From Methanobacteriota archaeon (GTDB taxonomy: Archaea; Thermoplasmatota; Poseidoniia; Poseidoniales; Thalassarchaeaceae): DNA of 8,232 nt. Below the pieces are notes generated by a model. It made no database searches, was not told where the DNA came from, and saw nothing but the letters and a program-made list of their open reading frames with translations. Shown piece after piece: positions 1 to 6,005 of this stretch (the first letter of the stretch is position 1; each line of letters begins with the position of its first letter). The stretch is taken from contig PBHZ01000008.1 in the NCBI GenBank assembly GCA_002719615.1, forward strand, positions 1 to 8,232, read 5' to 3'. The position numbers and the translations under genes are program-made.

Positions 1-364
1 CGAATCCGCACAATATGGAGTTGTTCTGATGATTGCGATTGGCCTACATAATATTCCCGAAGGAATTGCAGTAGCCGCCCCAATCAAAGAAGGAGGAGGA
101 AGTAAATGGAAAGCAGGTTTAATTGCACTGGCAACTGGAATGACTGAACCAATTGGAGCATTATTCGCTCTGCTTGTTTTAGGTTCTTTTTTGACTCCAT
201 TAATGGTAGGTATGTCCCTTGCATTTGTCGGAGGAATCATGGCAATTGTAAGTTTCAAAGAATTGATTCCACAAGCGATGGCTCAAAATAGGAATCAATA
301 TATGATAGTAGGAATGCTCTTTGGTGCGGCGATTATGCAAATGAGTTTATTTTTATTAGAATAG
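1..364 (+). CDS. ZIP-family divalent metal transporter (ZupT/GufA type), C-terminal part
   Basis: This is the last ~120 codons of an integral membrane transporter that moves zinc or related divalent metals into the cytoplasm. The frame is open from base 2 with no start in view, so the 5' part lies outside the window; the ATG at 29 is internal. The motif HNIPEG near the fragment start is the family's signature metal-binding motif of transmembrane helix 4. About 28 residues later TEPIGA matches the helix 5 region of the ZupT/GufA branch, which has AEPLGA-like sequence there instead of the HExPHE motif of eukaryotic ZIPs. Several glycine-rich hydrophobic segments follow, and the protein ends in a hydrophobic helix, as ZIPs do. 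A Gly-rich hydrophilic loop (KEGGGSK) lies between helices 4 and 5. The family call is firm; metal specificity cannot be read from this fragment. Confidence 0.9.
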   Translation, partial: ESAQYGVVLMIAIGLHNIPEGIAVAAPIKEGGGSKWKAGLIALATGMTEPIGALFALLVLGSFLTPLMVGMSLAFVGGIMAIVSFKELIPQAMAQNRNQYMIVGMLFGAAIMQMSLFLLE

Positions 365-420
365 ATGAAATTAATTAAACCTTCTTTTAATTTTTTAATT
401 GGTTCATTTAGGTAATATAA

Positions 421-429
421 TTTTTTTTT
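421..429 (+). terminator. T-tract, possible archaeal terminator of the ZIP gene
   Basis: Nine consecutive T's lie 57 bases after the ZIP stop codon, in a spacer that is T-rich throughout (another T-run is near 391-396). Archaeal RNA polymerase can terminate at T-runs without a hairpin, and no convincing stem precedes this one. The call is inferred from position and composition only. Confidence 0.35.
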
Positions 430-462
430 AAAGGCGTCAAAGACGAGGATGACGAAGAAGAA

Positions 463-475
463 TTTTTTTAAAAAT
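463..475 (+). promoter_or_regulatory. TATA-like box of the PIN-protein gene
   Basis: Seven T's followed by five A's and a T are centred about 38 bases upstream of the ATG at 508. An archaeal TATA box sits about 26 bases before the transcription start, so the mRNA would begin only about 10 bases before the ATG. No purine-rich SD sequence lies between the box and the ATG, which fits a very short leader. The same spacing recurs before the other two genes that start transcription units in this window. Confidence 0.45.
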
Positions 476-507
476 CACTTTAACCTAGTTTAGTACGGCA
501 TAGAATT

Positions 508-2400
508 ATGGAACAGAAAACATGGGTCATAGATTCAAATGCATTCATTCATTTTGGTAATCTTGCCAAGCAAGAGTTCAGAGATGATTTTTCTAAATGT
601 CTGGTGAACAGCCAAGGAGTAATCCACGTAACCTCGGGAGTACACGGAGAAGTCAGAAATGTCAGATTCAAAGTATGGGATGGAAGGCCAAATCTCTTAG
701 AGGTACTACAGGAGGTTATGGTTACATCAGAGATCTCTGAAGCTGAAATAAGAAGTGTTGCATCTCTAATTGGAGAGAAGGCTGCACCGCAAGATGTTGA
801 TCTTTCACTAATGATTTTAGCCGCCAAGTATCATCAAGAAGGAAAGAAAGTAACTTTAGTCACAGACGACTTTAAGATGACTACAACTAAGGAAAAAGCA
901 GGTTTTGGATTTGATACATGTCCTCCTTCTACCTTCTTATTCAGGATTTCAGAAGATGCCAAAGGTCAACACTCTAACCGAATAAAGGCCTTATCTAGAA
1001 GAGTTCGCTCAGCAGAAATGAGGTATGCTATTAGCAGAGCTGCCGAATATGATGTACAGTCTAAACTTACTTGGCTTGTGGACAGTCTTCTAACCAGCAG
1101 ACCAAACCTACCAAGTCCAACTAATGAAGCAGAAGAAAAGGATGACAAAGAAGTAATGGTAAGGACACTTCAAAGAATATTAAGGGGCGAAAAGGTCAAA
1201 TCATCTAGAAAGAATAAACTAGGAAAACTACCAGAAATTTGTCATCCTGTCTCTGAAATTGACCAATCCCTTGGAAAGATATTAGAAATGGATGAAGTGA
1301 CTGATTTACCTAGAATATATGAAGAATTGGTTGAATTATCAAGGAATTGTCAGGAATCTGTTGGGCTGGGATTAGCTTCAATGAATGATAATATTGCAGG
1401 AATAGCTCATCGTGCTATTGCTGGACCTCTTTCAAGACTTGAGACGGTACTCGGAATGCTTGCAGGACTATTAGGTAGGATAGAAATTTCCAGATTGCAT
1501 CTATCTAGGTCATTATACCTATCAAGCCTTAGCCTCGATGATGTAGCAGAATTGAAAACACTTTATCAACTGGGGCTTCTGAATCTTTCTTCTGAGTCTA
1601 ATGATAGGGCTGCAGATCTTTTCGATAAGGCCAATCAACTTGCTAAGGAAAGAGAGTACCCCAATCTTATTTATTTGATTGCAGCAGCTCTTTCCAGGTT
1701 CCTGTCAGGAGAGGAAGAAATTGCTACCTCTCAACTTGAGCAGGCTAGAGAGCAGATTGAGGATGATAAAGAAGGAGCGATTCAACAACTTCTGAAGCTT
1801 GCCCATTCACTTCTCGGTGTAGATCGTCCATGGTTTGCATTGGAAATTTTTGATGAAGCATTGGAATGTGCTGTGGAATTAAATAGCTCTAAAGCAGAGG
1901 AAATTAAGGAAATGCTCCTATTTACAAACACTGCAGCCACAGGAATTGAGAATAAGCAACTTGTAAAAATTCGAAAATTTTTAGATAATTTGAACAAGGT
2001 TTCAACTGATAAAGAAAAGGACGTTAAAACTAGGCAAGAGGCTATCAGAGAATCTATGAAAGATCAAGAAAAATCGGAAATAGAATATTGGGATGATTGG
2101 CGTGATGCAGACAAGTTATTGGTAGATGGAAGCACTCTCCATATTGTACGTTCGGAGGTAGATGACGAAGGGCGCGTACTTATGGTAGTGCATCACAGTA
2201 TATTTGGCGGCCTAGGAGTTTTCATCCCTCACGATGCTCCAGAAGTTTCTGCAAATCAAAATGTAAAATTATCTGGAACACGAATAAAGGTTGCAAAACC
2301 TCCAGAATCTCTTGAAGAAAATCAGAATATCAAGGGAATAGTTGCTCTTGAAAATCCAGAAGCATTGGAAGTAAATTTAGTGGATAATAAATTTAAATAA
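508..2400 (+). CDS. PIN-domain nuclease with TPR-like middle and beta-rich C-terminal domain
   Basis: This 630-residue, apparently cytoplasmic protein is of no family I can name. Residues 1-~150 form a PIN domain, the metal-dependent RNase fold. The acidic residues expected of an active site are visible: D9 in VIDSNAFI, E48 in VHGEV, D96/D98 in PQDVDLSLMILA and D120/D121 in LVTDDF. Catalysis is therefore plausible, probably on RNA. Residues ~150-480 are helical; ~352-385, ~387-419 and ~425-460 look like degenerate TPR repeats (for example LYQLGLLNL followed by AADLFDKANQLAKE), which usually bind proteins. A charged linker (~490-525) leads to a C-terminal domain from about W528, with alternating hydrophobic strands and a GGLGVFIPHD turn. 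It has no zinc ribbon, unlike archaeal Nob1, and no neighbouring antitoxin gene, unlike VapC. The ATG at 508 is chosen because the PIN core begins at once and a TATA-like box lies 38 bases upstream. The gene is monocistronic, with clear spacers on both sides. The PIN call is firm; the cellular role is unknown. Confidence 0.85.
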   Translation: MEQKTWVIDSNAFIHFGNLAKQEFRDDFSKCLVNSQGVIHVTSGVHGEVRNVRFKVWDGRPNLLEVLQEVMVTSEISEAEIRSVASLIGEKAAPQDVDLSLMILAAKYHQEGKKVTLVTDDFKMTTTKEKAGFGFDTCPPSTFLFRISEDAKGQHSNRIKALSRRVRSAEMRYAISRAAEYDVQSKLTWLVDSLLTSRPNLPSPTNEAEEKDDKEVMVRTLQRILRGEKVKSSRKNKLGKLPEICHPVSEIDQSLGKILEMDEVTDLPRIYEELVELSRNCQESVGLGLASMNDNIAGIAHRAIAGPLSRLETVLGMLAGLLGRIEISRLHLSRSLYLSSLSLDDVAELKTLYQLGLLNLSSESNDRAADLFDKANQLAKEREYPNLIYLIAAALSRFLSGEEEIATSQLEQAREQIEDDKEGAIQQLLKLAHSLLGVDRPWFALEIFDEALECAVELNSSKAEEIKEMLLFTNTAATGIENKQLVKIRKFLDNLNKVSTDKEKDVKTRQEAIRESMKDQEKSEIEYWDDWRDADKLLVDGSTLHIVRSEVDDEGRVLMVVHHSIFGGLGVFIPHDAPEVSANQNVKLSGTRIKVAKPPESLEENQNIKGIVALENPEALEVNLVDNKFK

Positions 2401-2438
2401 GATATTTCTCGGTATTTACCCAATTTTTGATTGAAATC

Positions 2439-2446
2439 TTTTTTTT
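2439..2446 (+). terminator. T-tract, possible terminator of the PIN-protein gene
   Basis: Eight T's lie 39 bases beyond the stop codon at 2400. Only very short self-complementary sequence precedes them (GATT/AATC with a 2-base gap, too tight for a real hairpin). This would be the simple T-run terminator type used by archaea. The call rests on position and composition. Confidence 0.35.
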
Positions 2447-2483
2447 GAATATTCTATTTTCTTGTGTAAATATTGGAGTAATG

Positions 2484-2501
2484 TGTTTAAAACTTTAAAC
2501 A
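2484..2501. promoter_or_regulatory. 18-base perfect inverted repeat over the promoter of the small membrane-protein gene
   Basis: TGTTTAAA-AC-TTTAAACA is a perfect inverted repeat with 8-base arms and a 2-base centre. Its right half contains a TTTAAAC box about 40 bases upstream of the ATG at 2537, the same place where TATA-like boxes lie before the other two unit-starting genes here. Two readings are possible: an operator for a dimeric regulator that competes with TBP at the TATA box, or a symmetric promoter element. A 2-base loop cannot form a terminator hairpin in RNA. Chance is possible in such AT-rich DNA, but the coincidence with the expected TATA position is notable. Confidence 0.4.
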
Positions 2502-2536
2502 AAAATTAATTTATTAAATCTAGTTAATTGATATTC

Positions 2537-2740
2537 ATGGTTGAACGCTTTGCAGAAAACCTCTCTTGGTATTACCACACGATTCCGTTTATTACAGCAA
2601 TCTTTGGATTGATAATCGGAGATGCTCTGATACAAGACTATGGTCCGTTAGCGAAAACTATTTTTCCCTCTATTTGTTTAATTGTTGGAGGATACGGTGG
2701 CTTGATAATTCTCGGAGAAATATCTGAAAGAAAAAAATAA
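2537..2740 (+). CDS. small membrane protein with two transmembrane helices, function unknown
   Basis: This 67-residue protein has two hydrophobic segments, roughly residues 16-33 (IPFITAIFGLIIG and following) and 41-60 (IFPSICLIVGGYGGLIILG). They are joined by a short loop containing QDYGP. The C-terminal tail SERKK is basic and the N-terminus is short and charged. By the positive-inside rule both ends should face the cytoplasm, giving a hairpin. The second helix carries a GGYGG run that could allow close helix packing. I chose the ATG at 2537 over an in-frame TTG at 2528, because the TATA-like sequence then lies about 40 bases upstream as for the neighbouring genes, and because the TTG has no SD sequence. 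It stands alone, 136 bases after the PIN gene and 192 before hemA. I recognise no family. Coding status rests on the protein-like hydrophobicity pattern and a plausible promoter. Confidence 0.6.
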   Translation: MVERFAENLSWYYHTIPFITAIFGLIIGDALIQDYGPLAKTIFPSICLIVGGYGGLIILGEISERKK

Positions 2741-2776
2741 TTAAATTTATTTTGTGATTTAGTCACTCCAACATCA

Positions 2777-2782
2777 TTTTTT
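2777..2782 (+). terminator. short T-run, weak terminator candidate after the small membrane-protein gene
   Basis: Six T's lie 36 bases after the stop at 2740. A short imperfect palindrome, GTGA-TTTAG-TCAC at 2754-2766, sits just upstream; its 4-base stem is weak. The rest of the spacer up to hemA is AT-rich, with no other gene or RNA seen. Low support. Confidence 0.2.
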
Positions 2783-2891
2783 GTTACTATCTAAAATTAA
2801 AACTATTTATTCTAAAAAATGTGTTTAGGTACATTAAATCAAGAAAAATATAATGTCTGTTGATTAATTCTGAAAGCACCAAAAATCAAGG

Positions 2892-2899
2892 TTTTTAAG
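2892..2899 (+). promoter_or_regulatory. TATA-like box of the hem operon
   Basis: TTTTTAAG is centred about 37 bases before the ATG at 2933. This matches the spacing of the boxes ahead of the PIN gene (38) and the small membrane-protein gene (40). If it is the promoter, transcription starts near 2922. The ATG at 2900 would then lie outside the transcript, so this box is the main reason for choosing 2933 as the HemA start. Another candidate, AATATAAT near 2848-2855, would give a longer leader. Confidence 0.4.
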
Positions 2900-2932
2900 A
2901 TGGTCGTTATCCATCGGATTGAGTGTGTCATC

Positions 2933-4321
2933 ATGACTAGTGAGCGGAGTCAGTCGCCGAGTGGAACTTTTGACTTCACACACTTTCTAAATCAAGTTAA
3001 TTCACACAATTCTCAATCCTCTAAAATGGTTGACATTGAAGATATTTCTCTTGTTACCATAAAACTAATGAAGTCAACAATTCAACATATGAAAAATCTA
3101 ACTACCGAGGGTATGAATTCCGATGAAAGATTAAAATTTGTTAGATCTATAACAAACGGAATGAATGGAGATATATTTGAATTTTCTACTTGTAACAGAG
3201 TTTTATATGTTGGTTTTGGAGTTAGTTGTCAAGAGATAATTGACAAAGTTTTAGAAGTTGCAAACCTTAATTATGTTCCATTCCAAACCTACAGAGGCAT
3301 GGATGTCTGGAGACATTTAGTTAATGTTTGTAGCGGACTCGATTCTTTTATATTAGGCGAACTCCAAGTAATGGGACAATTCCGAGGTGCACTTTCTTGG
3401 CACCGAAAAAACAATTTAATTAGTGATATGAATGCAGTATTTTTTGACCATGTGGTGGCTGCTAACAGGGTTGTAAGGAAAGAATTAGGTTTTACAAAGA
3501 CCCCTGAGTCAATGTTTAGTCTGGCAAATAATGCCATTATGGAAACTATTGCGGAAGTACCTGATGCAACAATTACTGTAATCGGTTTTGGAGATATGGG
3601 GATTAAAGCAGTAAAGGCACTCTTCGAACTCAAGCAAGAAAATATCCTAGTCATAACTAGAACAGGTTCCGAAGCTTCGAAGAGAGCCCCGGAAATCTCA
3701 ACTAGAGTCCGATTCAAAACCTTTGACGAATGGGCAGTTGAGGATAAAACTCAAATCATAATCTCAACAATCAGAAACATAAAACCAACATTTAATTCTG
3801 AAAGGAAAATTCCTGTGACCAACAAAACGAAAATACTTGACTTTTCATGGCCACCTTCTATAGACCCTTCAGGAATACACGCAAATCAAGAATTGTTGGA
3901 TGTAAAACATTGGATTCGGGTAGCACATAAACTTGAAATTGATTGGAATTACGATGAAACCATAAATTCTGGTAACATGATTATACAAGACATTGAAGAG
4001 CGATTTGTCATATCACTTAGAGATAAGACACAGGCAGAATTTAGAGCTTTTATCTATGCACGAATGGATGAACTATCTACTGCATGGGAAGATCTTGATT
4101 GTGATGATTTAGAATCATCTCAAATGCGTCCCTTTTCTAGAGAAATAGCTACTTGGATTTGTAAACAAGAAGGTAAATTTAATCAAGAAGATTTGTATGA
4201 AGAAGTGATAAGAACTAGGAGGAAAATCAGAAGACCAATACTAACTCATATCGCTACTGATGTCACAAGAGAAATGATTAGAATTAATGATTCCGAGACT
4301 CTCTTGGAGGCTGCACATTGA
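2933..4321 (+). CDS. hemA: glutamyl-tRNA reductase
   Basis: This enzyme reduces glutamyl-tRNA(Glu) with NADPH to glutamate-1-semialdehyde, the committed step of C5 tetrapyrrole synthesis. From M at 2933 it is 462 residues. The catalytic cysteine is C87 in STCNR. H128, in the block WRHLVNVCSGLDSFILGELQ, aligns with the family's catalytic-domain histidine and its GLDSmVlGExQI signature. The NADPH Rossmann motif is GFGDMG at 218-223 (usually GAGEMG), followed by VITRT. DFSWPPSIDP at 303-312 replaces the usual DIAVPRDIDP. The C-terminal ~130 residues are helical, as expected for the dimerisation domain. It is diverged: the glutamate of the usual TCNRxE is leucine (STCNRVLY), the N-terminal NHxTAP-type motif is not recognisable, and the cysteine lies about 35-40 residues later than in typical HemA because of a polar Ser/Gln/Asn-rich N-terminal extension. 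Other possible starts are ATG 2900 (473 residues) and ATG 3026 (431 residues); none has an SD sequence. It is the first gene of the hem operon and overlaps hemCD by 4 bases. Confidence 0.9.
   Translation: MTSERSQSPSGTFDFTHFLNQVNSHNSQSSKMVDIEDISLVTIKLMKSTIQHMKNLTTEGMNSDERLKFVRSITNGMNGDIFEFSTCNRVLYVGFGVSCQEIIDKVLEVANLNYVPFQTYRGMDVWRHLVNVCSGLDSFILGELQVMGQFRGALSWHRKNNLISDMNAVFFDHVVAANRVVRKELGFTKTPESMFSLANNAIMETIAEVPDATITVIGFGDMGIKAVKALFELKQENILVITRTGSEASKRAPEISTRVRFKTFDEWAVEDKTQIIISTIRNIKPTFNSERKIPVTNKTKILDFSWPPSIDPSGIHANQELLDVKHWIRVAHKLEIDWNYDETINSGNMIIQDIEERFVISLRDKTQAEFRAFIYARMDELSTAWEDLDCDDLESSQMRPFSREIATWICKQEGKFNQEDLYEEVIRTRRKIRRPILTHIATDVTREMIRINDSETLLEAAH
4306..4310 (+). promoter_or_regulatory. 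Shine-Dalgarno site that fixes the TTG start of hemCD
   Basis: GGAGG ends 7 bases before the TTG at 4318, inside the last codons of hemA. It supports a non-ATG start with a 4-base stop/start overlap (TTGA) and suggests translational coupling of hemA and hemCD. Confidence 0.75.
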
Positions 4322-6003
4322 AAATAAAAATCGGAACCAGAACATCAAATTTAGCAATGTGGCAAGCAACTAATGTTCAACAAATTATAGAAGACAATGG
4401 GTATAAAACAGAGATTGTGAAAATAACTTCTGACGGAGACAGATCAGTAGGTGGCGATCTTTCAACACATTTAGGGCAATTTACAAGTAAAATAGATGAT
4501 AAATTGGTAAAGAGAGAAATCGATATCGCTGTCCACTCAAGTAAAGACGTACCTGTTGATAATTTTGAAGAAATCGTAAATTTGGCCTATCTTACCAGAG
4601 GTAGTACTTCTGATATCATTTTGTTCAATAAAAGTAATAATAGCAATTCTCTGAAAAAACTTCTTGCGAATAATACATCAACAAGCCTAAGTGAAATTTT
4701 AGATAAAATACCTGAAGGTGCAAAATTAGGTACCGCATCAGTAAGAAGACAAGCATTATTCTTTAGTCATAGAAATGACGTATTACCAATTGCTGTGAGA
4801 GGTAAAGTTGAAACAAGAATAGAGAAACTGATTAGTAATAATTTTGATGCTTTAATTCTGGCTGAAGCGGGATTAAAACGTTTAGAGAATATAGATTGTT
4901 TGACCGAGAAGGCATTGGAATTAGAGTCATATAGGATTTCATCAGAAGATTGGCCAACAGCTCCGGGACAAGGGGCGATAAGTGTTCATTGCCTACGTGA
5001 CAGATATGAAGAATTAGAAAACTTTAGAATTCTATTGAATGATAACCAAACCGAGTTGGATGTGGAATTAGAGAAAAAATTGCTATTTGATCTAGGAGGC
5101 GGTTGCCAGTATCCAGTAGGTATGGAATCAATTCAAGGTAATATCCATGGATTAATTGCTCCAAATAATTGGAGAGAATTATACTCTACTGGCAATAAAT
5201 TTACTTTACAAAAGATTGATAATGAATCAGATTTGGCAAAATTAAATTTTGTTGAAACTATCGTTAGTAATGATTTGGAATTTACTGAACGAAAAATTAT
5301 TTCCACCTTGAATTCTGATAGACTACAATCCTCATTGAATAATGTAGGAATTCCTGTAAACAATGTTCCTGTCATTAAATTGGAAATGATGCCTGAAAAT
5401 TGGCCTGAAATAAATATTGATGTTTCATTAAACAAAAGTAAATGGCCAATCCTGATTTTAACATCCCCATTTGCCGCAAAGGCTGCAAGTGAAATGATTG
5501 AGCAGATACCCAATCTTCAACGAATGATGTGGTTAGCGATAGGAGAAGGAACAGCTAGGGCATGTTTTAGAGCTGGAAATCCTGCTTCGATTTGTTCAGA
5601 TTCTAGGAATAAGGATGAATTATTCAAATATATTTTAGAAAATATTCATTTTGATATTCCTTTATACATACCAATGTCCAATCTGTCATCAACGAAATTT
5701 GCCAATGATCTGAAGAAAAAAAATTACATAGTCAGTTATTGGGATGCTTACGCTAATACTGCTCTGAAAGTTAAGAATGTTGATGTTAATCGAGACGATG
5801 TACTGCTAATATCATCTCCCTCATCTGCAAAATCATGGATTTCTAATAATCTTCCTATACCTGATAATATTTTGTGTATGGGGGATCTAACAAAAACAAC
5901 AATTGAAGTGTTAGAAGGATTTAATAAGACCGAAATAAGTGTATTGGACGGGCCAACTTATAGTAAAATAGTAGAATGGTGGGAAAAGGAAACAGAGGAC
6001 TAA
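4318..6003 (+). CDS. hemCD: fused hydroxymethylbilane synthase / uroporphyrinogen-III synthase
   Basis: This 561-residue bifunctional protein would polymerise four porphobilinogens to hydroxymethylbilane and then cyclise it to uroporphyrinogen III. The HemC part is about residues 1-315: GTRTSNLAMWQ at 6-16, the catalytic aspartate D77 in VHSSKDVP, substrate-binding arginines in GTASVRRQ (R143, R144) and in RGKVETR (161-167), and C263 in GGGCQYPVG, which carries the dipyrromethane cofactor. The HemD part is about 322-561: LTSPFAAKAA (from 381), IGEGTA (408-413), ISSPSSAKSW (from 498) and MGDLT (521-525), the two-lobe pattern of this otherwise poorly conserved enzyme. Each part is close to full family length (~310 and ~250). 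Oddities: an Asn/Ser/Lys-rich insertion at about 104-125, and RGK where RGN is usual. The gene is richer in Asn, Lys and Ile codons than its neighbours. The TTG start is fixed by the first conserved strand (KIKIGTR) and by the GGAGG site; no in-frame ATG lies nearby. Confidence 0.92.
   Translation: MKIKIGTRTSNLAMWQATNVQQIIEDNGYKTEIVKITSDGDRSVGGDLSTHLGQFTSKIDDKLVKREIDIAVHSSKDVPVDNFEEIVNLAYLTRGSTSDIILFNKSNNSNSLKKLLANNTSTSLSEILDKIPEGAKLGTASVRRQALFFSHRNDVLPIAVRGKVETRIEKLISNNFDALILAEAGLKRLENIDCLTEKALELESYRISSEDWPTAPGQGAISVHCLRDRYEELENFRILLNDNQTELDVELEKKLLFDLGGGCQYPVGMESIQGNIHGLIAPNNWRELYSTGNKFTLQKIDNESDLAKLNFVETIVSNDLEFTERKIISTLNSDRLQSSLNNVGIPVNNVPVIKLEMMPENWPEINIDVSLNKSKWPILILTSPFAAKAASEMIEQIPNLQRMMWLAIGEGTARACFRAGNPASICSDSRNKDELFKYILENIHFDIPLYIPMSNLSSTKFANDLKKKNYIVSYWDAYANTALKVKNVDVNRDDVLLISSPSSAKSWISNNLPIPDNILCMGDLTKTTIEVLEGFNKTEISVLDGPTYSKIVEWWEKETED
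5995..5998 (+). promoter_or_regulatory. Shine-Dalgarno site deciding the hemB start
   Basis: GAGG ends 7 bases before the ATG at 6006, the same spacing as before hemCD. It favours that ATG over an in-frame ATG at 5976, which has no such site and would overlap hemCD by 28 bases. Confidence 0.65.
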
Positions 6004-6005
6004 AA

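Noticed and set aside
365..415. 16-codon reading frame directly after the ZIP stop
   Set aside because: It is very short, has no SD or promoter and has an ordinary AT-rich composition. Nothing supports translation.
508..960. VapC-type toxin of a toxin-antitoxin pair
   Set aside because: The PIN domain is fused to a large helical protein, and no small antitoxin gene precedes or follows it. The gene stands alone.
2754..2766. GTGA-TTTAG-TCAC inverted repeat as an operator
   Set aside because: Four-base arms are expected by chance in a spacer of this size, and it is not positioned on a clear promoter.
2900..2932. Upstream ATG at 2900 as the HemA start
   Set aside because: It has no SD, and it sits directly on the TATA-like box, so it would be upstream of the inferred transcription start. 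The added 11 residues match nothing typical of HemA. It remains an alternative.
2934..2952. Hairpin TGACT/AGTCA across the HemA start codon
   Set aside because: A 5-base stem with a 9-base loop is too weak to claim as a regulatory structure or riboswitch, and no known heme or tRNA-responsive leader is recognisable.
5976..6005. Upstream ATG at 5976 as the hemB start
   Set aside because: It would overlap hemCD by 28 bases and has no well-placed SD, whereas ATG 6006 has GAGG 7 bases upstream and gives a normal HemB N-terminus.
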